A DNA stretch of 10,440 bases from Anaerolinea sp. (GTDB taxonomy: Bacteria; Chloroflexota; Anaerolineae; Anaerolineales; Anaerolineaceae). Location: the NCBI GenBank assembly GCA_013824385.1, contig PNNU01000081.1:1-10440 (forward strand), given 5' to 3'. The notes under the pieces are model-generated. The model made no database searches and was not told where the DNA came from. It worked only from the letters and a program-made list of their open reading frames with translations. Each line of letters starts with the position of its first letter. Positions within the stretch are counted from its first letter, which is position 1. Below, piece after piece: positions 1 through 6,482 of this stretch. Made by a program: the position numbers and the translations under genes.

Positions 1-1
1 T

Positions 2-388
2 AGGGCTTTCTCCTTTCTCCTTTCCAACGACCTGGCTTCATTGGAGCCAGGTCGCATGGAAATCGAAGGCGAGTCGCTCTATGTATTGGTGCAGCAATAC
101 ATTTCAAAACCTGAGACTTCGGGTAAGTGGGAAGCCCACAAACGTTACATTGATGTGCAATACCTGGTGAGCGGCAGTGAACGCGTCGGTTATTCGGCAA
201 TAACAAAAATGACATTGGGCGATTACAATCCGCAGAAGGATTTTCAAGCATTGTCAGGTACCGGCCAAATTCTTCAGCTTAATGCAGGTTCATTTATGGT
301 CTTCTTTCCACAGGATGCACATATGCCGGGTCTGGCGAATGGTTATGAAACCTCTATAAAGAAGATAGTGGTCAAATGTGCAATTTAA
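2..388 (+). CDS. YhcH/YjgK/YiaL-family (DUF386) protein, 5' end outside window
   Basis: This is the C-terminal part (128 residues) of a YhcH/YiaL/TabA-family protein, usually about 150 residues. The frame is open to the left edge, and the residues before the TTG at 41 (R-A-F-S-F-L-L-S-N-D-L-A-S-L-E-P-G-R) already fit the family, so the true start lies upstream. Family hallmarks are W-E-A-H-K-R-Y-I-D-V-Q-Y (Glu at 131-133 and His at 137-139, probable metal ligands) and F-F-P-Q-D-A-H-M-P-G near the end (His at 320-322). The fold is a double-stranded beta-helix. Established knowledge: E. coli YhcH (NanQ) has been described as an N-acetylneuraminate anomerase, and other members sit in sugar and sugar-acid operons. 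Here it precedes a flavoprotein by 98 bp in the same direction. A role in mutarotation of the pathway's sugar is inferred; the substrate is unknown. Family assignment is confident. Confidence 0.88.
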   Translation, partial: RAFSFLLSNDLASLEPGRMEIEGESLYVLVQQYISKPETSGKWEAHKRYIDVQYLVSGSERVGYSAITKMTLGDYNPQKDFQALSGTGQILQLNAGSFMVFFPQDAHMPGLANGYETSIKKIVVKCAI

Positions 389-417
389 TTGACTTTGATC
401 AACACTTCATTTATTCT
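389..417 (+). promoter_or_regulatory. possible sigma-70-type promoter before the flavoprotein gene
   Basis: TTGACT (389-394) and TATTCT (412-417) are separated by 17 bp, in the only gap between the DUF386 gene and the flavoprotein. The -10 match is weak (4 of 6), and an alternative TGATATATAAA lies at 417-427 without a well-placed -35 box. The spacer contains the palindrome TTGATCAA (395-402). Tentative: the two genes could equally be co-transcribed, since no terminator is visible between them. Confidence 0.3.
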
Positions 418-474
418 GATATATAAAAGTATGATCTACATTTCGATCAAAATAAGTCAGATTTGAATATCCGC

Positions 475-479
475 AGGAG
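475..479 (+). promoter_or_regulatory. ribosome binding site that sets the flavoprotein start
   Basis: AGGAG lies 7 bases before the ATG at 487. The in-frame TTG at 463 has no comparable site, so the ATG at 487 is preferred. Confidence 0.75.
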
Positions 480-486
480 CCTGAGC

Positions 487-2457
487 ATGACAGAAATATT
501 TATTATAGTAAAGATGGGTAACCACGACAGTAAGATTCCTGTTTTTCGGGTTCATACACTGGTTCTAGGTAGTGGAGCAGCCGGGTTGAACGCTGCTGCC
601 CAACTTTCACTCAATGGAGTTAAAGACCTGATGATCATAACTGAAGGTCTTTCCATGGGGACATCGATCAATACTGGAAGTGATAAACAAACCTATTACA
701 AACTATCCATGTGTGGAGCTGAAGCGGATTCACCTCGAGACATGGCAGAGACGTATTTTGCCAATGGTTCAATGCATGGTGACCTTGCTTTAGTTGAATC
801 CAGCCTGTCTGCACGAAGTTTTATCAATTTGGTGAATCTTGGGGTGCCATTTCCACGGGATGAATATGGCCAATTTGTCGGTTATAAAACGGATCACGAT
901 CCCAGGCAGAGGGCAACTTCGATCGGACCCTATACCTCAAAGGAAATGTGCCTGAAATTGATCGATCAAGTTCAAGATTTGGGTATAGAAATCCGTGAGG
1001 GGCGACATGCAGTTGAGCTCATCACGATTGATGGTGACAACAGAAGGGTGGCAGGGGTCATTACAGTCGATAACGCTGGAAAATTCGAAGCCTATGTTTG
1101 CGAAAATTTGATCTTTGCAGTGGGCGGTCCTGGCGGATTATATAAAACCAGTGTATATCCCTCGGTTCATACGGGAGCAATTGGTTTGGGATTAATGGCA
1201 GGTGCTTGTGCCGCCAACCTACCCGAATCTCAGTATGGATTGGCTTCCACTAAATTCCGATGGAATGTTTCTGGAACGTATATGCAAGTTATTCCACGGG
1301 TGATCAGCACTGCATCGGATGGGGTTTCTGATGGAAAGGAATTTTTGCCTCCTTTCTTTAAGTCCGTCGGAGAAATGAATGGCATGGTTTTTCTTAAGGG
1401 ATACCAATGGCCTTTTGATGCTCGAAAAGCAATTGGAGGATCCTCAATCGTTGATATTTTAGTTTATATCGAAACGATGATCAAAGGCCGCCGCGTGTTT
1501 TTGGATTTTCGTTCAGATCCGGCAGGGTTTTCCTTTGAGGGTATGCCTGATGAAGCCCGGAATTACCTGGAAAGATCAGGTGCATCTCAATCCACACCAA
1601 TTGATCGATTGATGCATATGAATCCCGGAGCAATTGAGTTGTATCAAAAACATAAAATTGATCTGTTCAATGAACCGTTGGAAGTAGCGGTTTGTGCACA
1701 GCATAACAATGGAGGGTTGGCCGGCAACATCTGGTACGAATCTACCAACCTTAAACATCTCTTCCCCGTTGGAGAGGTCAATGGTTCTCATGGGGTGACT
1801 CGACCCGGGGGATCTGCATTAAATGCTGGCCAAGTGGCAGGTTTCAGAGTAGCCGAATTCATAGCAAACAGGTATTCAGAATGGACGCTGGATGAGAACA
1901 AGGTTAATCTGGCTTTGCAAGAAAACATCCAAAAAGTTGTTGCATTTGCCGATTTATGCCTTCAGGCGGAGCAGCCCTGGATGGAAGAATTAAATGAAAT
2001 TCAAGAGAGAATGTCCAAATCAGGTTCGCACATCCGCAGTAAAGAGGCGTTGGAGGAGGATGTTCCTGAAGCCTGGAACCAGGTTCAGCGATTAAGAGAC
2101 TCAGGTTGTAAAGTGGAACAACTTGACCATTTGAAATATGCCTTCCGGGTTCGCCAATTGGCTTTTACCCAGGCTGTTTATCTTGATTCGATCAAATATA
2201 CTATGGAAAGTTCGGTCGGCAGTAGAGGCTCCTCAATCGTGCTTGATCCCAAAGGCAACCATGTGCATGATTTGTTGGATGCCTCCTGGAAAATTGCATC
2301 AGAGGATATATCTTATCGTCAAAAAGTGTTGGAAACTCAAGCTTCTACAAAAGGCGAGGTTCAAAATAGATGGGTTCCTTGCCGTCCCATCCCAGAAAAT
2401 GATGCATGGTTCGAAACTATTTGGGCGCGATTCCGCAAAGGCGAGATTTATTCATAA
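487..2457 (+). CDS. FAD-binding oxidoreductase of the fumarate reductase/SdhA superfamily
   Basis: A 656-residue soluble flavoprotein; no signal peptide or membrane span is evident. The FAD-binding Rossmann motif G-S-G-A-A-G is at residues 28-33, followed by the A-A-x-L helix. A second FAD-contact region follows residues 405-449: A-Q-H-N-N-G-G (His406) and G-E-V-N-G-S-H-G-V-T-R-P-G-G-S-A-L-N-A-G-Q, the counterpart of the H-x-x-G-G and G-E-x-x-x-G-x-H-G-x-N-R blocks of SdhA, FrdA and NadB. The Q-F-H-P-T-type active-site stretch of fumarate reductases is not seen; P-E-S-Q-Y-G-L stands near that place. A succinate/fumarate role is therefore unlikely, and no partner iron-sulfur or cytochrome subunit is adjacent. 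The start was chosen by the AGGAG 7 bases upstream. The gene is closed by a strong terminator, so it is transcribed separately from the regulator that follows. The reaction is unknown; reduction or oxidation of a C-C bond in the pathway's acid is an inference. Confidence 0.85.
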   Translation: MTEIFIIVKMGNHDSKIPVFRVHTLVLGSGAAGLNAAAQLSLNGVKDLMIITEGLSMGTSINTGSDKQTYYKLSMCGAEADSPRDMAETYFANGSMHGDLALVESSLSARSFINLVNLGVPFPRDEYGQFVGYKTDHDPRQRATSIGPYTSKEMCLKLIDQVQDLGIEIREGRHAVELITIDGDNRRVAGVITVDNAGKFEAYVCENLIFAVGGPGGLYKTSVYPSVHTGAIGLGLMAGACAANLPESQYGLASTKFRWNVSGTYMQVIPRVISTASDGVSDGKEFLPPFFKSVGEMNGMVFLKGYQWPFDARKAIGGSSIVDILVYIETMIKGRRVFLDFRSDPAGFSFEGMPDEARNYLERSGASQSTPIDRLMHMNPGAIELYQKHKIDLFNEPLEVAVCAQHNNGGLAGNIWYESTNLKHLFPVGEVNGSHGVTRPGGSALNAGQVAGFRVAEFIANRYSEWTLDENKVNLALQENIQKVVAFADLCLQAEQPWMEELNEIQERMSKSGSHIRSKEALEEDVPEAWNQVQRLRDSGCKVEQLDHLKYAFRVRQLAFTQAVYLDSIKYTMESSVGSRGSSIVLDPKGNHVHDLLDASWKIASEDISYRQKVLETQASTKGEVQNRWVPCRPIPENDAWFETIWARFRKGEIYS

Positions 2458-2475
2458 TGATGTGTTTTGTTATAT

Positions 2476-2505
2476 GCCCAACTCAAAAAGAGTTGGGCTT
2501 TTTTT
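2476..2505 (+). terminator. intrinsic (rho-independent) terminator after the flavoprotein
   Basis: A perfect 9-bp stem, GCCCAACTC (2476-2484) with GAGTTGGGC (2490-2498), closes an AAAAA loop and is followed directly by seven T (2499-2505). It lies 18 bp after the flavoprotein stop and before the regulator's promoter, so it separates two transcription units. Confidence 0.95.
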
Positions 2506-2521
2506 ATATGACATTAATCAC

Positions 2522-2550
2522 TTGAAAACTTGTTTAATGCATGCGATAAT
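2522..2550 (+). promoter_or_regulatory. sigma-70-type promoter of the IclR-family gene
   Basis: The -35 box TTGAAA (2522-2527, 5 of 6 to consensus) and the -10 box GATAAT (2545-2550, 5 of 6) are separated by exactly 17 bp. TGC directly before the -10 box forms an extended -10. Transcription should begin near 2557. It stands right after the upstream terminator and 55-60 bases before the regulator's start codon. Confidence 0.82.
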
Positions 2551-2561
2551 ATCAAATGCAG

Positions 2562-2576
2562 TGCGACATTGTCGCA
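2562..2576 (+). promoter_or_regulatory. 15-bp palindromic operator, probable IclR-type autoregulatory site
   Basis: TGCGACA-T-TGTCGCA is a perfect 7-bp inverted repeat around one central base, beginning about 5 bases after the predicted transcription start. Its plan (T-G-x-x-A-C-A, one base, T-G-T-x-x-C-A) resembles the KdgR consensus TGAAACAnTGTTTCA of the same regulator family. Binding here would block promoter escape, so autorepression is likely. I found no second full copy elsewhere in the window by eye. Confidence 0.72.
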
Positions 2577-2600
2577 TGTATATTTTGAAATGTAAGGCAA

Positions 2601-2605
2601 AAGGA
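2601..2605 (+). promoter_or_regulatory. ribosome binding site that sets the IclR-family GTG start
   Basis: AAGGA lies 6 bases before the GTG at 2612. The alternative in-frame ATG at 2576 has no Shine-Dalgarno sequence, and its first base is the last base of the palindromic operator. Confidence 0.65.
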
Positions 2606-2611
2606 ATAAAT

Positions 2612-3397
2612 GTGGATTTAGATACCAAACCTGCTGCCCGAAAGTTGATCGCATCTGTTCAACGTGCTTTGGATATATTGAATTTATTTAATAAGGGCAA
2701 TGTTGAACTTGGAAACGCAGAAATCGCAAGGATGGTTAACTTACCGATTGGAACTACATCTGGATTAATCTATACTCTAAAAGCAAACAACTATTTGGAT
2801 CAAAACCCAGCCAATCGCAAATACAGGTTGGGTTTAAAGTTAGCCGAAAGGGCAGCGGTCTTGCTTGATCAACTGGACCTTCGAAAAGTAGCTGCTCCAC
2901 TTTTAGAAGAAATTCGTGATTGGTGTGGTGAAAGCATCAATCTTGCCGTGCGTGATGGAAATGAAGTGGTTTACATTGAACGAATGTTTGGTGATCATTC
3001 TCTTGGTATTCGTTCAGAATTGGGTAGAAGGGGATCGCTTCATAGTACTGCATTAGGAAAAGCGATCTTATCCTATTTATCAGAAACTGAAAGGCAAAAT
3101 CTTCTCGAAACCTACGACTACTATCCTGTAACTCGTTACACAATCGTAGATTCAAAAAAATTCGAATATGAGTTATCTCTTGTCAATCAACGTGGATATG
3201 CCATCGATGAACAAGAAAACGAACTAGGTGGACGTTGTGTTGGATCACCCATCCTGGATCGTTTTCGCTATCCAATTGCAGCCATTAGCATCTCAGTTCC
3301 CATCCAGAGATTCCCTGATGAAGATGTCGCAAAATATGGAGAAAAACTCGTTTCGACTGCTGCAATCATTTCACAAAAAATGGGTCATGTAAACTAG
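2612..3397 (+). CDS. IclR-family transcriptional regulator
   Basis: A 261-residue regulator, normal length for IclR proteins. The N-terminal winged helix-turn-helix covers about residues 12-75: A-S-V-Q-R-A-L-D-I-L-N-L-F, then the recognition helix around L44-N60, then the wing with R-K-Y-R-L-G-L-K-L. The C-terminal GAF-like effector domain covers about residues 80-255 and shows the family signatures L-H-S-T-A-L-G-K-A-I-L and E-N-E-L-G-G-R-C-V-G-S-P-I. The GTG start at 2612 is chosen for its AAGGA site and because homology begins about there. The gene has its own promoter and a palindromic operator overlapping its leader, so it probably represses itself. No terminator is visible between it and the transporter genes, so it may also head their transcript. 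The likely effector is an intermediate of the local pathway (inference); KdgR, which senses 2-keto-3-deoxygluconate, is in this family. Confidence 0.9.
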   Translation: MDLDTKPAARKLIASVQRALDILNLFNKGNVELGNAEIARMVNLPIGTTSGLIYTLKANNYLDQNPANRKYRLGLKLAERAAVLLDQLDLRKVAAPLLEEIRDWCGESINLAVRDGNEVVYIERMFGDHSLGIRSELGRRGSLHSTALGKAILSYLSETERQNLLETYDYYPVTRYTIVDSKKFEYELSLVNQRGYAIDEQENELGGRCVGSPILDRFRYPIAAISISVPIQRFPDEDVAKYGEKLVSTAAIISQKMGHVN

Positions 3398-3448
3398 ACC
3401 ACCATCAAGTCATTTTCCATTATCTTGAACCTTTAATGATTATCCGCC

Positions 3449-3458
3449 AAGGAGGTGA
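3449..3458 (+). promoter_or_regulatory. consensus Shine-Dalgarno sequence without an obvious start codon
   Basis: AAGGAGGTGA is a full match to the 16S rRNA 3' end, but no ATG, GTG or TTG follows at usable distance. An ATT at 3460 would open a 13-codon frame. The bases 3456-3465 (TGAAATTTCA) form a 10-bp palindrome. The 139-bp gap 3398-3536 holds no clear promoter or terminator. Confidence 0.45.
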
Positions 3459-3536
3459 AATTTCAAGAGTAAATATCTCCACCAGATGTTGCAGTAGATA
3501 GTCTTATATCCAGACACATTCTAATAGGAGAAGAAA

Positions 3537-4901
3537 ATGAAAAAGAGTTTGTTTTTGATAATCGCGATTGTCATGATCGCCGCTCTTGCGCTAAGCGCTT
3601 GTGCGAAACCTGTGGCCACTGAAGCACCTGTTGCCACCGAAGCCCCTGTCACGACCGAAGCCCCTGTCGCAACTGAAGCTGTTGTCGTTACTCCCATTAA
3701 AATTGGAACTTCATTACCATTGACTGGTGAATTTTCAATCACCGGAACCAAACATCGCGATGGTTATCAGCTTTGTGTTGATTTGATCAATGAAGGTGGC
3801 GGCCTTTTGGGACGCCCCATTGATTTAGTGGTTAGTGACAATCAATCTGATGTTGATACCACTCTTGCCCAAATGGAACGTTTTATTAATGTTGATAAAG
3901 TGGATCTCATCTTTGGAACATTCTCCAGCAAATTAACCTTCCCCGCTTCAGCCATTACTGAACAGGCGAAAATGCTGCACCCGATACCCTCAGCTGCTGC
4001 ACTGCGTGTTTATGAGCGTGGATATGAATACTTGGTTTACTTCCAGCCGAATGCTGCAGAATACATCGGTGCCTCTCCTGTAATGATGATCAAAGATCTT
4101 ATCGCTGAAGATCAACAACCTGCCACCGTCGCTTTGGCTTGGGCAGATGATTTCTATGCCAATGCTATGATCGCTGGTTTGAAGGGTAATGATGTTACCT
4201 TTACGAACAATGATGGAACCGATAAGACCATCAGTCTTGCTCCTGGTGAACTTTCCAAGCTCAATGCAGAAGTTGTATTCGAACAGCAATGGCCAGAAGG
4301 TTTCTCTGATTGGACAACCCTTGCTGCTTCTTTGAAAGCTGCAAATGCAGATTTCGTCTTTGCTCCGGTTACCTCTGCAGATGAAGCCATTAACTTGGTA
4401 AATGCTTTACAGCAGGTAGGCTACAATCCTAAAGGTTTATTCATGAGCCAGGGTGCACAAGCTGAATTTGGTGAAGCACTCGGATCTGCCGCTAATGGTA
4501 TTACCATTCAAGCATCATGGCATCCTTCAGCCAACTTTACCGGTGTCTTAAACGGAAAAGAATTTACCAATCAAATGTTCCTGGATGCTTTCAAAGCAAA
4601 ATACGGAATTGATGGTGGTGAAGATGAAGCTATTCCATTTGCTCTTTGCCAAGGTATTGAACAAGCCGTCCGAGCTACTGAATCAACTGACAGCACTGTC
4701 CTACGTGAATGGCTTGGTGCTCGCACCGCAGATGAACCTGTAAAAACCATCCTTGGTGATTTCTACTGGGACGAACGTGGACTTCCCATCAACAAAGCTT
4801 TCATCATGACCCAATGGCAAGATGGTAAACTTGAGTTTGTCTACCCGACCGATGCATTCCCGGGTGTCAAACCTCTTCTTTACCCAAAACCAGAGTGGTA
4901 A
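3537..4901 (+). CDS. ABC transporter substrate-binding lipoprotein, Liv/HAAT type
   Basis: A 454-residue extracytoplasmic binding protein of the Peripla_BP_6 (leucine/amide/aromatic acid-binding) class. The N-terminus is a lipoprotein signal: M-K-K, a hydrophobic stretch 5-19, and lipobox L-S-A-C with Cys22 as the lipidation site. A flexible linker of four V-A-T-E-A-P-type units (residues 26-49) leads into the mature domain, which starts at P-I-K-I-G-T-S-L-P-L-T-G (about 53-64). Two lobes follow to the C-terminus; the G-L-L-G-R-P-I-D-L-V-V-S-D-N-Q-S-D segment is typical of the class. AGGAG at 3526-3530, 6 bases before the ATG, supports the start. It is the first transporter gene; the ATPases follow after a hairpin-bearing gap. 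The bound ligand cannot be read from the sequence, and the neighbourhood suggests an organic or sugar acid rather than an amino acid (inference). Confidence 0.92.
   Translation: MKKSLFLIIAIVMIAALALSACAKPVATEAPVATEAPVTTEAPVATEAVVVTPIKIGTSLPLTGEFSITGTKHRDGYQLCVDLINEGGGLLGRPIDLVVSDNQSDVDTTLAQMERFINVDKVDLIFGTFSSKLTFPASAITEQAKMLHPIPSAAALRVYERGYEYLVYFQPNAAEYIGASPVMMIKDLIAEDQQPATVALAWADDFYANAMIAGLKGNDVTFTNNDGTDKTISLAPGELSKLNAEVVFEQQWPEGFSDWTTLAASLKAANADFVFAPVTSADEAINLVNALQQVGYNPKGLFMSQGAQAEFGEALGSAANGITIQASWHPSANFTGVLNGKEFTNQMFLDAFKAKYGIDGGEDEAIPFALCQGIEQAVRATESTDSTVLREWLGARTADEPVKTILGDFYWDERGLPINKAFIMTQWQDGKLEFVYPTDAFPGVKPLLYPKPEW
3612..3683 (+). repeat. four tandem 18-bp units coding the V-A-T-E-A-P linker
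   Basis: Four 18-bp units inside the lipoprotein gene encode V-A-T-E-A-P, V-A-T-E-A-P, V-T-T-E-A-P and V-A-T-E-A-V. Codons differ between units (gcc-act, gcc-acc, acg-acc, gca-act), so the repeat is conserved mainly at protein level. It is a tether between the lipid anchor and the binding domain. Confidence 0.9.
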
Positions 4902-4917
4902 ATCGTTATTAACATAA

Positions 4918-4947
4918 TCCGTGCCTGGTGGCAACACCAGACACGGA
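4918..4947 (+). terminator. intercistronic hairpin between binding-protein and ATPase genes
   Basis: TCCGTG-C-CTGGTG pairs with CACCAG-A-CACGGA around a GCAA (GNRA) tetraloop, with one C-A mismatch in the stem. The sequence after it (ATTTTC) is a poor T-run. It is better read as a partial terminator or an mRNA-stabilising hairpin that lets the binding protein be made in excess over the rest of the transporter. It lies 16 bp after the binding-protein stop. Confidence 0.7.
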
Positions 4948-5000
4948 ATTTTCTACAAAAACTTTGTGCAGTTAAATTTTGACCAGAACTGGTGAAAAAA

Positions 5001-5732
5001 ATGGCATTATTAGAAATCAAGGGATTAAATAAGCATTTTGGCGGAATTCAGGCAGTCAGTGATTGCACCCTTTCTGTTGAAGAAGGGCGGATCGTCAGCC
5101 TCATAGGACCAAATGGAGCCGGAAAGACTACAGTATTTAATCTAGTGACCGGTTTACTGACTCCTGACTCAGGTGAAGTTCTCTTTCAAGGGAAGAAAAT
5201 CAACGGTCTACAGCCACATGTGATCACCCGCCGAGGGATAAGTCGTACTTTTCAAATCACACGTGACCTTCAAGAATTAACTGTCTTGGAAAATATGGTC
5301 ATCCAATCTCAAGTCAAGGGATTCTTTGATATGTTCCGTTCGAGCATGTCAAAGCGCGAAACAGAACGGGCAATGGATTTATTATCTTTTGTCGGAATTA
5401 CACATCTTGCACAAGAAAAAGCCAAAAACTTGTCTTACGGACAGAAAAAATTGATGGAATTTGCCTCTATTTTAATGTCTGAACCAAAGCTTATTATGCT
5501 TGATGAACCCGCAGGTGGAGTAAACCCCACTTTGCTTGAAAGTATCATTGATCGGATTTTGGAATTAAACAAAAAGGGAATCACTATTCTAATTGTTGAA
5601 CACAACATGGACCTGGTAATGAAAATTAGTGACCATGTCATTTGTATGGCTTATGGTACCGTCCTTGCAGAAGGGGCTCCAAAAGACATCCAAAATAATT
5701 CCCAGGTTATGGAAGCCTATTTAGGAGAATGA
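5001..5732 (+). CDS. livG: ABC transporter ATP-binding protein, LivG type
   Basis: A 243-residue cytoplasmic ATPase of a branched-chain-amino-acid-type importer. Walker A is G-P-N-G-A-G-K-T-T (36-44), the signature is L-S-Y-G-Q (144-148, the usual LivG variant), Walker B ends in D168-E169 (L-I-M-L-D-E-P), and the switch histidine is H201 (V-E-H-N). The A-Y-L-G-E ending is also LivG-like. The ATG at 5001 is chosen because GGTGA lies 5 bases upstream; an in-frame GTG at 4992 would add three residues but lacks a ribosome site. The next gene begins 3 bp after the stop, with AGGAG inside this gene's last codons, so translation is probably coupled. The two ATPases would form a heterodimer under the LivH/LivM-type permeases. 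The symbol describes the family, not proven leucine transport. Confidence 0.9.
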   Translation: MALLEIKGLNKHFGGIQAVSDCTLSVEEGRIVSLIGPNGAGKTTVFNLVTGLLTPDSGEVLFQGKKINGLQPHVITRRGISRTFQITRDLQELTVLENMVIQSQVKGFFDMFRSSMSKRETERAMDLLSFVGITHLAQEKAKNLSYGQKKLMEFASILMSEPKLIMLDEPAGGVNPTLLESIIDRILELNKKGITILIVEHNMDLVMKISDHVICMAYGTVLAEGAPKDIQNNSQVMEAYLGE

Positions 5733-5735
5733 GTT

Positions 5736-6482
5736 ATGGGTACTCTCGTAATTGATAATGTATTTGCTGGTTACGGCAGTGGCCCTAATATCCTCAAGGG
5801 TTTATCACTTTCCGTGGAATCTTGTAAAACCTACTGCATCATTGGACCTAATGGCGCAGGAAAATCTACTTTAATCAAAGTAATTGCTGGTTTGTTAAAG
5901 CCGCGCGAAGGGCAAATTTTATTCAAAGGTGAAGTCATCAGTGGTTTGCGTGCTGATCAAGTTTTACAACGGGGATTGAGTTATGTACCCTCAGATCGTA
6001 GTTTATTTCCTGAGATGACAGTGAAAGAAAATCTGCGAATGGGTGGATATGTTCTAAAAGATTCACGCCTCGTCGAACAACGGATTGAAGAATTATTTGT
6101 AACTTTCCCCATTCTAAAAGAGAAAAGTTCTCAGATGGCACGTACTCTTTCAGGTGGACAGCAACAATTATGTGCCATTGCTCGAGCCCTGGTATTGAAA
6201 CCTGAAATGATCATGCTGGATGAACCCTCTTTGGGTTTATCTCCAAAGGTTGTACAACAAATTTTTTCTACAATCACTGACTTGCGAAAAAATGGTATGA
6301 CCATTCTTCTTGTTGAACAAAATGCCCGCAAAGGGCTGCAAATTGCAGACCAGGGAGTTGTATTGGATCTTGGTACAAATAGTTTTGAAAGTCCGGCATC
6401 TGAAGTGTTGAGTGATCCGCGCATTCAGGAGCTATATCTTGGAAAACGACGAAATCCGTTGACCGCGGAGGAACCTAAATGA
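5736..6482 (+). CDS. livF: ABC transporter ATP-binding protein, LivF type
   Basis: The second ATPase of the importer, 248 residues. Walker A is G-P-N-G-A-G-K-S-T (37-45), the signature is L-S-G-G-Q (138-142), and Walker B ends in D162-E163 (M-I-M-L-D-E-P-S-L-G-L-S-P). The switch position is Q195 in V-E-Q-N rather than His, which is normal for LivF proteins and not a defect. AGGAG at 5723-5727 serves the ATG at 5736. The stop overlaps the next start as ATGA (6479-6482), a tight coupling typical of one operon. It pairs with the LivG-type ATPase immediately upstream. The substrate is set by the binding protein and permeases, so this gene says nothing about specificity. Confidence 0.9.
   Translation: MGTLVIDNVFAGYGSGPNILKGLSLSVESCKTYCIIGPNGAGKSTLIKVIAGLLKPREGQILFKGEVISGLRADQVLQRGLSYVPSDRSLFPEMTVKENLRMGGYVLKDSRLVEQRIEELFVTFPILKEKSSQMARTLSGGQQQLCAIARALVLKPEMIMLDEPSLGLSPKVVQQIFSTITDLRKNGMTILLVEQNARKGLQIADQGVVLDLGTNSFESPASEVLSDPRIQELYLGKRRNPLTAEEPK

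Noticed and set aside
41..388. DUF386 gene starting at the TTG at 41
   Set aside because: The frame is open to the left edge and the residues before the TTG already match the family, so this is an internal codon of a gene cut by the window.
463..486. TTG at 463 as the flavoprotein start
   Set aside because: It has no ribosome site; the ATG at 487 has AGGAG at 7 bases.
2138..2611. Long N-terminal extension of the IclR-family frame back to 2138, or start at ATG 2576
   Set aside because: The extension overlaps the flavoprotein and runs through its terminator and the iclR promoter. The ATG at 2576 begins inside the operator and lacks a ribosome site.
3520..3525. TCTAAT as a -10 box for the binding-protein gene
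   Set aside because: Transcription would then start after or inside the AGGAG ribosome site, and no -35 box is in place.
3612..3683. Short tandem repeat considered as a CRISPR-like array
   Set aside because: Units are contiguous 18-bp codon repeats inside a lipoprotein gene, with no spacers.
4992..5000. GTG at 4992 as the LivG-type start
   Set aside because: No ribosome site upstream; its own GGTGA is better read as the site for ATG 5001.
5736..6482. Gln195 in place of the switch histidine as a sign of a dead ATPase
   Set aside because: V-E-Q-N is the usual form in LivF-type ATPases.
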